Assembly: GCF_018622995.1 (NCBI RefSeq)
Contig: NZ_CP076022.1
Location: 2,480,001 to 2,544,000, forward strand
Length of the DNA stretch: 64,000 nt
DNA from: Arthrobacter jiangjiafuii
GTDB taxonomy: Bacteria; Actinomycetota; Actinomycetes; Actinomycetales; Micrococcaceae
Direction of reading: 5' to 3'
The translations under genes were made by a program, and so were the position numbers. The notes beneath the pieces are model-generated. The model made no database searches and had not been told where the DNA came from. It saw only the letters and a program-made list of their open reading frames with translations. The number at the start of each line of letters is the position of its first letter. Position 1 is the first letter of the stretch. Positions 16,943-25,200 of this stretch are shown piece by piece.

Positions 16943-18433
16943 CTAGGAGGTGCGCGTGTCGGTGTCCGAGGCGGTCAGCGGAACATCGGCGAACGCCAGG
17001 CGCGGCACCAGCAGCAGCAGCCCGGCGGCAATGAACCCGGTCACCGAACACACGGTCCAGACGGTCAGGTAGCCGGTGAGGGGTGCAGCGGTTCCGGCCC
17101 CCTGCGCGCCGTCGGCCAGGGCATCCGTTGCCGCGCTCATCAGGGCGATACCGAAAACCGCCGAGGCAAAGGACCCGCCGATGGTCTTGGTGGTGTTGGT
17201 CAGTCCGGTGGCCATGCCCGTGCGGTTCAGCGGCGCTGCGGCGGCGGCCGCGGAGGGCAGGGCCGCCACCAGCGCACCGGAGCCCAGCCCGGCGACAACC
17301 ATGTTGGCCAGGGTCTGCGCCAGTGTGTCGTGGAAGGGCAGGAACAGCAGGTAGCCCACCCCCACCAGGGCTGCCGCGCCGCACAGGGTCAGCCGCGGCG
17401 TCACGTACCGGGACACCACCGGAAACAGCAGCGCTCCGATCAGAACGGACAGGACGTAGGAGCCGATGATGATGGACACGCTGCCGGCGTCGAGCCCCAG
17501 TCCGTAGCCATGGACCGCCCGGTCGGTGCGGGCGAAGGTGGACATGGGTGCCTGCGCGCCGAGCACGGAGATGCCGAACAGGCCTGCGGTGAGCTGGACC
17601 GGCCACATGGCCTTGTCCCGCAGCATGGCAAAGTCCACCAGCGGGTCCTTCAGGCCCAGCTCGTAGCGGACAAACGGCACGAAGGCCGCGAGCCCGGCAG
17701 CCAGGACCAGCCAGACCCACCAGGTGCCGGGCCCGTTGATCCGCAGGAAACTCAGGCCGGAGGTGATCATCAACAGGCCGATGGCCAGCAGCAGGAAGCC
17801 CCGGCCGTCCAGGATGCCGCCGGCCCGTTCGGTGGTTTCCGGAACCCCGAAGTGGACCGCGGCGATGCACGCGGTTACCGCCACGGCCGGGACCATCAGG
17901 GTCAGCGTCAGCGAGCCGGCAAACACCTCGACCAGCACCCCGGCCGCCAGCGCCCCGGCGATCACCCCGAACTGCAGGGCGCCCACCAGCAGTCCGGCCG
18001 CCTTGCGGGTCAGCGCCGCCCGGCCCGGTCCGGCAGCCCGGCCGAAGATCAGGGCGATCTCCAGCGGCAGCCAGACCACGTAGAAGCCCTGCAGCGACCA
18101 GGCGGCCAGGAAGGTCCAGAAGTCCGGGGCGAAGGCCACGCCCCAGGAGGCGGCGGCGGTCAGCACGGTGGAGACCAGCAGGATCCGTTTGTGCCCGTAG
18201 ATGTCACCCAGCTTCGCCAGCACGGGCACGGCCAGCGCGCTGAGCATCAGCTGGGCGGCCTCGAACCAGTTGACGTCGCCGTCGTTGATGCCCAGGTTGC
18301 GGGCAATGTCCGAGAGGATCGGCGTGTAGTAGCCCTGCAGGATGCCGCTGGTGATTTCCACCAGGGCCAGGAACAGGACAACCGGTCCCAGCGTGCGCAG
18401 GCTGCGGCGGCCGACGTCGGCGCCCGGCTTCAC
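16943..18433 (-). CDS. MFS transporter
   Basis: This is a 496-residue major facilitator protein with about 14 hydrophobic segments, resembling the drug:proton antiporter DHA2 branch. The motif A region GDIYGHKRILL near residue 70 supports this, as does a GILQGYYTPI first-helix exit. Its ATG overlaps the stop of the preceding M20 peptidase gene by four bases, so the two are cotranslated. Export of a peptide or amino-acid derivative handled by the peptidase is a reasonable inference. The gene converges on the SDR gene, with only 24 bp between stops. Confidence 0.88.
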   Translation of the reverse strand: MKPGADVGRRSLRTLGPVVLFLALVEITSGILQGYYTPILSDIARNLGINDGDVNWFEAAQLMLSALAVPVLAKLGDIYGHKRILLVSTVLTAAASWGVAFAPDFWTFLAAWSLQGFYVVWLPLEIALIFGRAAGPGRAALTRKAAGLLVGALQFGVIAGALAAGVLVEVFAGSLTLTLMVPAVAVTACIAAVHFGVPETTERAGGILDGRGFLLLAIGLLMITSGLSFLRINGPGTWWVWLVLAAGLAAFVPFVRYELGLKDPLVDFAMLRDKAMWPVQLTAGLFGISVLGAQAPMSTFARTDRAVHGYGLGLDAGSVSIIIGSYVLSVLIGALLFPVVSRYVTPRLTLCGAAALVGVGYLLFLPFHDTLAQTLANMVVAGLGSGALVAALPSAAAAAAPLNRTGMATGLTNTTKTIGGSFASAVFGIALMSAATDALADGAQGAGTAAPLTGYLTVWTVCSVTGFIAAGLLLLVPRLAFADVPLTASDTDTRTS

Positions 18434-19815
18434 TGTCCGGCCTTGAGGCTGCGCAGCAGAAAGGCATAGAACAGGATGCCTTCGCCGAAGGCCTGCACGC
18501 CCAGATACTCGTTGTCCCCGTGAATGCTGCCCCGGTCCCGGCGGTCCATCCGGAACGGTGCGAAACGGTATACCGCGTCGCAGATGCCGGTGAAGCGGCG
18601 GGAGTCGGTGCCGGCGAGCATGATGTAGGGGGCAGGCACGGCGTCGGGGAAGAGTGCGGTGATGGCTTGCTCCAGCAGGGCAAACTGGACGTTGTCTGTG
18701 GCGGAGACCGGGGACGGTTCGTTGCCCTCGAGTACGCGCAGGGTCACGGAGGAATCGGCGATGATCCGGTCGAGCCGGGCCACGGTTCCCTGCACGGACT
18801 CCCCTACGGCCACCCTGATGTTCGCGGTGGCGGTGGCCCGGGAGGCCAGCACATTGGAAGCCCTGCTGCCCTGCAGCTGGGTCACTGCCACCGTGGTGCG
18901 GGTCAGGGCGCCGGGCTCCCCGCCCATCCGGGCCAGCACACGGGTAAGGGGAACACGGAAGAGCCGCAGGTTGCCGAAGACCAGCCGGGCCGGGAACCGG
19001 GCGGAGGGGGCCAGCCGCCCGATCATCTCCACCGTTGGTTCGGGCAGGACGGCGGGCAGCGGATGGTTGTCCAGCCGGGTGATGGCCCGGGCGAGGCGGG
19101 CAGTGGCCCCGCGGCGGTGCGGGGTGGAGGCGTGGCCGCCCGGGTCCTCGGTGGAGAGCTCCACGTCGAGGATGCCCTTTTCAGCCACGCCAACCACTGC
19201 CACCGGCCGGTCCACGAAGGGGAAGGCCTGCGCTGCCACGGCTCCGCCTTCATCCAGCACCAGCCAGGGGCGGATTCCGCGGGAGGCCAGCAGGTCGGCG
19301 GCCGCCTGCGCGGTGTCCCCCGCGGTTTCCTCGTTGTTACCGAAGGACAGGTAGACATCGCGGGCCGGCACAAACCCCTCGGCCAGCAACAGTTCAACGG
19401 CCTCCAGGATGGCGGCCAGGGACCCCTTGTCATCCAGCGTGCCCCGGCCCCAGATCCGGCCGTCGGTGATCTCACCGGAAAACGGCGGATGGTCCCAGGA
19501 GGCCGGGTCTTGAACCGGAACCACGTCATAGTGCGCCATCAGCACCAGCGGGCCGCCGTCGTCGTCCGTTCCGCTGCCCTGCCACCGGTACAGCAATCCG
19601 TAACCGTTCACGCGCTCCAGGCCCAGCCGGGCGTGGACGAGGGGGAATAGTTCCGGCAGCGCCTGGACGAAGGCGTCGAACTCCCCGGCCTCGACCTGGT
19701 CCGGATCACTGAAGGACACGGTGCGGCAGGTGATGAGGCGGGCGAGTTTCGGGGCAGCTGCTGCCCCCGTCTGCAGCGCGGCGGCAGCCCCGGCCGGGGC
19801 GGAAATTGTAGGCAT
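18430..19815 (-). CDS. M20 family metallopeptidase (carboxypeptidase/aminoacylase type)
   Basis: The 461-residue protein has the M20 di-zinc hydrolase fold and cleaves acylated amino acids or short peptides. The first metal site is MAHYDVV with His95 and catalytic Asp97. The bridging Asp128 is in GRGTLDDKG, and the Glu pair is in NNEETAGD near residue 166. A dimerisation insert follows. The organisation resembles yeast carboxypeptidase S-type M20 enzymes. The start is placed at ATG 19815 because TACACT lies exactly seven bases upstream, a leaderless arrangement. A GTG at 19839 is in frame but lacks any signal. It is coupled to the MFS gene downstream. Confidence 0.92.
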   Translation of the reverse strand: MPTISAPAGAAAALQTGAAAAPKLARLITCRTVSFSDPDQVEAGEFDAFVQALPELFPLVHARLGLERVNGYGLLYRWQGSGTDDDGGPLVLMAHYDVVPVQDPASWDHPPFSGEITDGRIWGRGTLDDKGSLAAILEAVELLLAEGFVPARDVYLSFGNNEETAGDTAQAAADLLASRGIRPWLVLDEGGAVAAQAFPFVDRPVAVVGVAEKGILDVELSTEDPGGHASTPHRRGATARLARAITRLDNHPLPAVLPEPTVEMIGRLAPSARFPARLVFGNLRLFRVPLTRVLARMGGEPGALTRTTVAVTQLQGSRASNVLASRATATANIRVAVGESVQGTVARLDRIIADSSVTLRVLEGNEPSPVSATDNVQFALLEQAITALFPDAVPAPYIMLAGTDSRRFTGICDAVYRFAPFRMDRRDRGSIHGDNEYLGVQAFGEGILFYAFLLRSLKAGQ

Positions 19816-19822
19816 GCCCCCG

Positions 19823-19828
19823 AGTGTA
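19823..19828 (-). promoter_or_regulatory. Candidate leaderless -10 of the M20 peptidase gene
   Basis: TACACT (minus strand) ends 7 bp before ATG 19815. No separate ribosome site at normal distance exists. Confidence 0.5.
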
Positions 19829-19869
19829 ACGGCGGTCACAGCCGGTTATGCCCATCCGGCCAGATGAAG

Positions 19870-20376
19870 TTACTGAGAAGTAACTTTTGGCTCTGTGCCG
19901 GCCGGCTCCGAGCCGGAGGCGGACTGCAGCAGGGGCAGGGTGCGGCCCTCGAAGTGGGTGTTCAGGACGATCACGGAGGAGCTCCGCACGATGGTCCTGG
20001 TGGCCACGATCGAATCGATGACCCGTTGGAGGTCCGAGTTGGACCGCGCCGCAACGCGGGCGAGCAGGTCACTCTCGCCCGAGACCGTGTGGACTTCCTG
20101 GATTTCCGGAATCTGCTCCAGCGCCTGGACGACGGCGGCGTGTCCGGTGTCCTGGCTGATGGTCAGCGAGCAGTACGCCACCACCGCGTAGCCCAGTGCG
20201 GCCGGGTCCACACGAGGCCCCCAGCCCGAGATGACCCCCTGCCGCTGCATCCGGTCCAGCCTTGCCTGCACGGTTGCCCTGGCCACCTTCAGGGTGCGGG
20301 AGGCTTCCAGGACGGACATCCGGGGTTCGTTGCTGAACAGCGTGATGATGCGCGCGTCCAAGGCGTCTGTGGGCAT
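19870..20376 (-). CDS. Lrp/AsnC family transcriptional regulator
   Basis: This 168-residue regulator has an N-terminal helix-turn-helix (about residues 5-55, with ASRTLKVARATVQARLDRM) and a C-terminal RAM effector domain (about 70-150). Lrp/AsnC proteins sense amino acids and form dimers to octamers. ATG 20376 follows AGGAGAGGG at four bases and is preferred to the in-frame extension to 20421. It is divergent from the amino-acid permease gene, with 154 bp between the starts, so it probably controls that permease and itself. The C-terminal 20 residues are Ser/Gly/Pro-rich. Confidence 0.93.
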   Translation of the reverse strand: MPTDALDARIITLFSNEPRMSVLEASRTLKVARATVQARLDRMQRQGVISGWGPRVDPAALGYAVVAYCSLTISQDTGHAAVVQALEQIPEIQEVHTVSGESDLLARVAARSNSDLQRVIDSIVATRTIVRSSSVIVLNTHFEGRTLPLLQSASGSEPAGTEPKVTSQ

Positions 20377-20412
20377 GTTTCCCTCTCCTGCACCGCGAAG
20401 GGCTGTGCAAAC

Positions 20413-20441
20413 TGTAAGCATTCTGGCACGAATTCCTTACA
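20413..20441. promoter_or_regulatory. Inverted repeat in the lrp/permease divergent spacer
   Basis: TGTAAG (20413-20418) and CTTACA (20436-20441) are inverted and centred about two helical turns apart. The element lies 37-65 bp from the lrp start and about 90 bp from the permease start. It is a plausible Lrp-type operator by position only. Confidence 0.35.
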
Positions 20442-20530
20442 TTCCTGAGGGTGGGGGCCCGAGGCATAAGATGGATAGGCCACGGCTGCGGCCGCATGTG
20501 GCAATCCCCAACCCAAAAGGCGCCTCCCCC

Positions 20531-21940
20531 ATGACCACCCGAACGTCCGCACCCGGTTCCACCGGACCAGATACCGCGGTTCCGGCAGGATCCACCCCCG
20601 TGCGGAAGATGCGCGCGCGCCATCTGGTCTTCATGAGCCTGGGAAGTGCCATCGGCACCGGTCTCTTTGTCGGTTCGGGCGCCGGCATCCAGGCAGCCGG
20701 TCCCGCCGTCCTGCTGTCCTTCCTTATTGCAGGCACCATGGTCATCCTCGTCATGCGGATGATGGGCGAGATGGCGGCAGCCAATCCCACCAGCGGGGCG
20801 TTCTCCGTGTACGCCGAGAAGGCTCTGGGCCGCCCCGTCGGGACCACCATCGGCTGGTTGTGGTGGCTGCAGCTGGTGATTGTCATCGCTGCGGAGGCGA
20901 CGGCGGCGGCGGCCATCGTGGCCTCCATGTGGCCGGGTTCCCAGCAGTGGGTGCTGGCCCTGGTCTTCATCAGCCTCTTCACGGCGATCAACCTGGGCGG
21001 CGTCGCCAGCTTCGGAGAATTCGAGTACTGGTTTGCCCTGCTGAAAATCCTTGCCATCATCGTCTTCCTCGCGATCGGCGTTGCGTTCATCGCCGGCTGG
21101 CTGCCGAATGTTCCAGCCCCCGGGCTGAGCAACCTCACCGGCAACGGCGGTTTCATGCCCCACGGCTGGAGCGGCGTGGGAGCCGGGCTGCTGCTGGTGG
21201 TCTTTGCCTTCGGCGGCACCGAAATCGTGGCGGTGGCAGCAGCCGATACCGAAAACCCCGGCACCAATATCGCCAAGGCCATCACCTCGGTGGTCTGGCG
21301 GATCATCATTTTCTACATCGGTTCGGTCCTGGTGATCATCACCATCCTGCCGTGGGACAGTGAAGCCCTCAGCACCGGCCCCTTTGTCGCCGCCCTGGCC
21401 GCGGCACGCGTCCCCGGCGCCGACGTCGTCATGGCGGTGGTGATCGTGGTGGCGCTGCTGTCAGCCCTGAACGCCAACCTGTACGGCGCCTCGCGGATGG
21501 TGTTCTCGCTGGCCGAGCGCGGCCGCGCCCCGAAGGCCCTGGCCCGGAAGGGTGCCAGCGGCGTGCCGCGGGCCGCGGTGCTGGCCTCCGTGGCGTTTGG
21601 ATTTGCCGCAGTAGTCCTGAACTACCTGTATCCGGAGACCGTTCTGATGATCCTGCTGAACGTGGTCGGCTCCAGCTGCCTGGTTGTCTGGGGCGTTTCG
21701 ATCGTTTCGCAGATCATCCTGCGCCGCCGGGCCGAGGCCGCCGGTGTGGAGCTCAGCTTCAAGATGTGGGCTTTCCCGTGGCTGTCCTACTTCGCCCTTG
21801 CCCTGCTGGCCGGCATCGTGGTGCTCGGTTTCCTGGACCCCACGGTCCGCATCCAGTTGCTGGCGACCTTGGCCCTGACCTGCATCTTGGGCTTCGCTGC
21901 CTGGCTCCTGGACCGTAAGGAAACCCGGATCCGCGGATAA
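20531..21940 (+). CDS. Amino-acid permease (APC superfamily)
   Basis: This is a 469-residue importer of the amino acid/polyamine/organocation superfamily, AAT branch (GABA, proline, lysine or aromatic amino-acid permeases). Twelve hydrophobic segments are visible. The helix-1 signature GSAIGTGLFVGSG is at about residues 38-50, and a helix-3 region near residue 105 contains the typical WLWWLQ. ATG 20531 is taken as start; AAAAGG lies ten bases upstream, and an ATG at 20471 is possible but would add 20 unconserved residues. The divergent Lrp/AsnC gene is the likely regulator. The exact substrate cannot be fixed from sequence. Confidence 0.92.
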   Translation: MTTRTSAPGSTGPDTAVPAGSTPVRKMRARHLVFMSLGSAIGTGLFVGSGAGIQAAGPAVLLSFLIAGTMVILVMRMMGEMAAANPTSGAFSVYAEKALGRPVGTTIGWLWWLQLVIVIAAEATAAAAIVASMWPGSQQWVLALVFISLFTAINLGGVASFGEFEYWFALLKILAIIVFLAIGVAFIAGWLPNVPAPGLSNLTGNGGFMPHGWSGVGAGLLLVVFAFGGTEIVAVAAADTENPGTNIAKAITSVVWRIIIFYIGSVLVIITILPWDSEALSTGPFVAALAAARVPGADVVMAVVIVVALLSALNANLYGASRMVFSLAERGRAPKALARKGASGVPRAAVLASVAFGFAAVVLNYLYPETVLMILLNVVGSSCLVVWGVSIVSQIILRRRAEAAGVELSFKMWAFPWLSYFALALLAGIVVLGFLDPTVRIQLLATLALTCILGFAAWLLDRKETRIRG

Positions 21941-22338
21941 GCCCGGAGGAATTACGGGTTTTATCGGGATTCCTGGGAATCACGCTTTTTTGCGGCGCTA
22001 ATCCACACCGTAGTTTCGGAGTCATAAACTCCGGCTGGAATTGCGCCCGACCCGCCGATTGTCCGCTGACCTGCGGATATGTTCTGTTTCGGTTTATTTC
22101 CTGGACTGCCCGCCGGGTGCCGGCGTTGGGATTTGCAGTTCGGGGGCGGTGGCCGGAGTGAGCCGGCAGGCCAGAGGGGCAGCCAGAAATCCCACACCGG
22201 GATTATCTGGCTGCCGCTGCCTGGCCGCCGGGGTACTGGCCCTTGGCCTAATGCCCCTGAGTTACTGGTTCTTTACTGCTGACCCCTGCTGCGACTGGCA
22301 CCGAACTTGTTATCGATGCCGCCCTTGTGGCTTGCCAG
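21941..22338. other. Non-coding stretch between permease and small Lys-rich gene
   Basis: The first 50 bases hold a terminator-like hairpin. The rest has short open frames on both strands (for example 22041-22418 plus and 21961-22197 minus), but none has a ribosome site, family motif or convincing composition. I see no gene, RNA or repeat in it. Confidence 0.5.
21967..21992 (+). terminator. Weak terminator after the amino-acid permease
   Basis: GATTC and GAATC pair around CTGG, followed by ACGC and seven T residues. The stem is short but the T tract is the best in the region. Confidence 0.5.
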
Positions 22339-22470
22339 CTACTGGCCCTTGCGCTTCTTCGGGATCAGTTCTGCGTCGGTGGAGTTCTTGGCCCTTTTTT
22401 CCGCCCGCTTGTCCTTGATGGACTTGCCCGGTTTTTTATCGTTTGAACCCTGAGGGGATTTACCTGACAA
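22339..22470 (-). CDS. Small basic Lys-rich protein (43 aa)
   Basis: A 43-codon frame begins at TTG 22470, six bases after a GAGGAG ribosome site, and ends in TAG. The product begins MSGKSPQGSNDKKPG, continues through KSIKDKRAEKRAK and ends in ELIPKKRKGQ. It is soluble, strongly basic, probably disordered and has no Cys or aromatic residue. I believe comparable tiny Lys/Arg-rich proteins occur widely in Actinobacteria, but I cannot name a function; nucleic-acid binding is only a guess from charge. The frame is open far upstream (to 22632), but that part looks non-coding. An AT-rich promoter-like tract lies upstream on the same strand. Confidence 0.65.
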   Translation of the reverse strand: MSGKSPQGSNDKKPGKSIKDKRAEKRAKNSTDAELIPKKRKGQ

Positions 22471-23042
22471 TTTCAGCTCCTCGTGTGAACTATGCGTTGT
22501 TGATAGTCCAAGACCATACCCCGTATAAAAATAAAAGCCAGCCCTAAAAAACAGCAGGGATAAAAAGTCCGGCCTGGTAGCGGGGCGGAGCTGATGCCAG
22601 GGTTCTAGCGGAGTCCCCACGCACGGCTGCATCGGAGGGCAGGACGCCGAGTGTGGAGATCGTGCCGGTAAGCTCCGCCGATTGTGGAGCAGATGCCGTT
22701 TCCGCTACCTGTTTTAGGCATGAACTCCACAGTGGACGAGTGGGTGGGGCATGAGCCCAACACTCGACGAAGGGGTGGGGCATGAGCCCAACACTCGACG
22801 AAGGGGTGGGGCATGAGCCCCACACTCGATGGCCCGAAAGCGCCGACCGGGTGCCGCCAGAGGCACCGAGCCGTCACGCCGCGGACCCGGGTTGAGCGGG
22901 CCGGGCGATTCGACGTACCGTAGCGCTCGGGCGGCTTTGCGGATGGCATCGTCGGCCGGATCCCGCCCGGGATCCAACGAGCACTTGAGTACCGGCGCGG
23001 GTCAGTTACCGATCCACTGCCGATCTGGACGAGGACGAGAAC
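22471..23042. other. Repeat-containing intergenic region
   Basis: The part near 22500-22560 is AT-rich and probably holds the promoter of the 43-aa gene. From about 22620 come short related segments with TGTGGAG and CTCCACA, then the 31-bp tandem repeat at 22735-22827. The remainder to 23042 precedes the hydrolase gene and has no supported frame. Open frames on the minus strand here (22605-23060, 22714-22977) translate the repeat and are not believable genes. Confidence 0.6.
22735..22827. repeat. Three tandem 31-bp units, each containing a hairpin palindrome
   Basis: Units are 22735-22765, 22766-22796 and 22797-22827, nearly identical. Each contains GTGGGGC-ATGA-GCCCMAC; in the third unit the arms pair perfectly over seven bases (GTGGGGC with GCCCCAC), and in the first two one base differs. 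A degenerate fourth copy may precede them at about 22710-22734. There are no spacers, so this is not CRISPR; it resembles REP-like intergenic elements. Confidence 0.85.
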
Positions 23043-23840
23043 ATGGAACTGCACACCCACACCGTCGAGGGCACCGACCCGCGCCTGTTTGCCGAGGTCT
23101 TCACACCCGAGGGCGGCTCAGCCAACTTACGGCCGGTCCTCCTCCTGCACGGCTTTGCATCATCCTCGCAGCTGAACTGGCGCGATTCGGGCTGGGTCGA
23201 CGCCTTGACTGCCGCCGGCCGTACCGTGCTTACCGTCGATCTTCCCGGGCACGGTCGCAGCGCTGCCCCCGCTGACCTCGACGCTTACCGGCCGAGCTGG
23301 ATCCGGGCGGACCTGCTGCAGCTGCTGATGGATGCGGCCGTCCGTCCGCTGGCCGACGCCGACCCGACTGCCGGAGTGGACATTGTTGGCTACTCGCTGG
23401 GTTCCAGGCTGGCGTGGGAGTTCGGCGCCACGCAGCCGGAGCTGGTGCACCGCATGGTGCTCGGCGGCCCCGGCAGCGGAGACCCGCTGGCGGACTTCGA
23501 CCTGCCTGCGGCGCGGGCCAGCCTGGCCGACGGCGCTGAAATTGCCGACGGGACCACCGCCGAGCTGCTGCGGATGGCACGGCTGGCGCCGGGCAACGAC
23601 CTGGCAGCCCTGCTGAGCATGGTCGAGGCCGTCAAGGGCGAACCTTTTGTTCCCGCCGATGCGGTTCCGTCGATGCCCCTGCTCCTGGTGGCCGGAGACC
23701 AGGACCGGCTGGCGGCAACCGCGCCGGAGCTTGCCGGCTTGTCCGGTCAGGCCGAGCTGCTGCTGCTCCCGGGGCGCACCCACGCCAATGCCGTGACCTC
23801 CCGGGCCTTCAAGGACGCGGCCATCCGGTTCCTGGCCTAG
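23043..23840 (+). CDS. Alpha/beta hydrolase
   Basis: The 265-residue protein is a cytosolic alpha/beta-fold hydrolase. The oxyanion-hole segment LLLHGF is near residue 38. The nucleophile Ser118 sits in GYSLGS, and His247 in GRTHANAV is the likely catalytic histidine. The acid residue is probably in the GDQDRL loop near 220. The substrate is not predictable. ATG 23043 fits the family length, although only a weak purine-rich GACGAGGACGAG precedes it. The gene stands alone between two repeat-bearing intergenic regions. Confidence 0.88.
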   Translation: MELHTHTVEGTDPRLFAEVFTPEGGSANLRPVLLLHGFASSSQLNWRDSGWVDALTAAGRTVLTVDLPGHGRSAAPADLDAYRPSWIRADLLQLLMDAAVRPLADADPTAGVDIVGYSLGSRLAWEFGATQPELVHRMVLGGPGSGDPLADFDLPAARASLADGAEIADGTTAELLRMARLAPGNDLAALLSMVEAVKGEPFVPADAVPSMPLLLVAGDQDRLAATAPELAGLSGQAELLLLPGRTHANAVTSRAFKDAAIRFLA

Positions 23841-23932
23841 AGTTCCCGGGCGCGCCCAGAGTCCCCCCGGGCGCGCCCAGAGTCCCCCGGGCGCGTCCGA
23901 AGTACCCTGGCCACCCGAAGTACCCGGGCTGG
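23841..23932. repeat. Degenerate tandem repeat of 18-21 bp units, GC-rich
   Basis: Units start with AGT at 23841, 23860, 23881, 23901 and 23919. The first three share the core CCCGGGCGCG, while the later two are shorter and diverged. CCCGGG and GGGCGCGCCC make each unit partly self-complementary. The array begins directly after the hydrolase stop codon and could act as a 3-prime structure for that mRNA. Confidence 0.75.
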
Positions 23933-24137
23933 TGAGCAGGTCCACATCACGTCTTGGTAAAGCCGGGCGCCGTTTGCGCCGGGCCTGCACCCGTCGCGGA
24001 TAAGATGGATGGGCAAGCAGAGTCCTATCACTTTAATCAGCCTGCTGATGAAAGTGCTTCCCGGGTGGCAGGCAAGGCCAACCGTAGCCTCCTGCCCGCT
24101 TTCTTGCTTCTTCGATAATTCCCTCTAGGAGGACTCA
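23933..24137. other. Intergenic region upstream of the kinase gene
   Basis: There is no supported gene here. AAGATGGATGGGC near 24001 resembles a promoter -10 context, and the TAGGAGGA ribosome site of the kinase is at 24126-24133. Nothing else stands out. Confidence 0.4.
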
Positions 24138-25085
24138 GTGGATGTACTCCTGGGGCGGCGATACCGGACCGTTGAACTCATCGGCTCCGGCGGCGCGGCA
24201 TCGGTCTACCGTGCGGTGGATGAGAACCTTGGCCGCGAGGTGGCCGTCAAGATGTTCCGCCCCAGTGTGAACGAGGATGACGAGAACCGCCGCCAGCAAA
24301 CCGAGACCCTCCTGCTGGCCACCCTGAACCATCCCGGGCTGGTGACCCTGCTGGATGCCGGCAGCCATGAGGAAGAGGACGGGCGGACGGCTTCGTTCCT
24401 GGTGATGGAACTGGTGGACGGCCCTGATCTGCGCCGCACACTGGAGTCCGGCCCGCTGACTCCGGCCGGCACCGCCTCGCTCGGTGCAGACCTGGCAGAT
24501 GCCCTGAACTATGTGCACTCCAACGGCGTGATCCACCGCGACGTCAAGCCGGCGAACATCCTGCTCTATCCGCAGGCAGAGAACGACACCCGGCTTTATC
24601 CAAAGCTGACCGACTTCGGGATTGCCCGGATGACTGAGGCAACCCAGGCAACGGCCCATGGTGCCACAATTGGCACTGCGAACTACCTGAGCCCGGAACA
24701 GGCGCTGGGTGGCGCCGTCGAACCGCGCACCGACATCTATTCACTCGGCCTGGTACTGCTGGAGTGCATCACCGGAGTGAAGGCCTTCCCCGGCCCGATC
24801 GTGGAATCCGCCGTCGCACGCCTGGTCCGCGATCCGGAGATTCCGGCGGAACTGGGCACCGACTGGGTGGAGCTGCTTCGCGCCATGACCGCCAGGACGG
24901 TTGAAGCCCGCCCGGAAGCGCACGACGCCGCTGCCGCCCTGCGTGCGCTGGCCGTCGAACCGGAAGTCCTGCAGCAGTTTGTTGAGCAGGCCGAAGCCGG
25001 TCCCGACGACGCCATCACCGGGGGCGTCACCACCGGCAATGTGTTCATTCCGCTGCCGCCGGCGCATGCTCCCAGCCTCGGCTGA
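24138..25085 (+). CDS. Soluble serine/threonine protein kinase (Hanks type)
   Basis: This is a 315-residue eukaryotic-like protein kinase. The glycine loop GSGGAAS is at 16-22 and the ATP Lys38 is in VAVK. The catalytic loop HRDVKPAN has Asp135 and Lys137, and the DFG motif is at 159-161. SPEQ replaces APE near 190. Unlike PknB it has no transmembrane helix or PASTA domains, so it is cytoplasmic, and the C-terminal 60 residues form a short acidic/Pro tail. GTG 24138 follows TAGGAGGA at good spacing. No phosphatase or FHA gene is adjacent, so its substrates and signal are unknown. Confidence 0.93.
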   Translation: MDVLLGRRYRTVELIGSGGAASVYRAVDENLGREVAVKMFRPSVNEDDENRRQQTETLLLATLNHPGLVTLLDAGSHEEEDGRTASFLVMELVDGPDLRRTLESGPLTPAGTASLGADLADALNYVHSNGVIHRDVKPANILLYPQAENDTRLYPKLTDFGIARMTEATQATAHGATIGTANYLSPEQALGGAVEPRTDIYSLGLVLLECITGVKAFPGPIVESAVARLVRDPEIPAELGTDWVELLRAMTARTVEARPEAHDAAAALRALAVEPEVLQQFVEQAEAGPDDAITGGVTTGNVFIPLPPAHAPSLG

Positions 25086-25144
25086 GCCGGCTGCGGCACA
25101 AGCACCAGCCGCCAGCACGGAGCCAGGCAGCAGGCAGGCAAAAC

Positions 25145-25183
25145 AAAGCCCGGACCGGGAAGTTGATCCCGTCCGGGCTTTGC
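25145..25183. terminator. Bidirectional terminator between kinase and small acidic protein genes
   Basis: A 16-pair stem with one bulged G (25145-25161 with 25168-25183) closes a six-base loop and ends in AAAG/CTTT on the two sides. Both converging genes can use it. Confidence 0.85.
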
Positions 25184-25200
25184 CGCGTCTGGCGCTGCTG

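Noticed and set aside
22041-22418. 125-codon plus-strand frame with a short hydrophobic run
   Set aside because: It is Cys/Arg/Pro-rich, has no ribosome site and overlaps the better-supported 43-codon minus-strand gene.
22735-22827. Possible CRISPR array
   Set aside because: The units are directly adjacent with no spacers and no cas gene is in the window.
22605-23060. Minus-strand frame translating the 31-bp repeats (WAHAPP/GLMPHP motifs)
   Set aside because: The apparent protein repeat follows from the DNA tandem repeat; there is no start signal and the rest is low quality. The nested frame 22714-22977 is rejected for the same reason.
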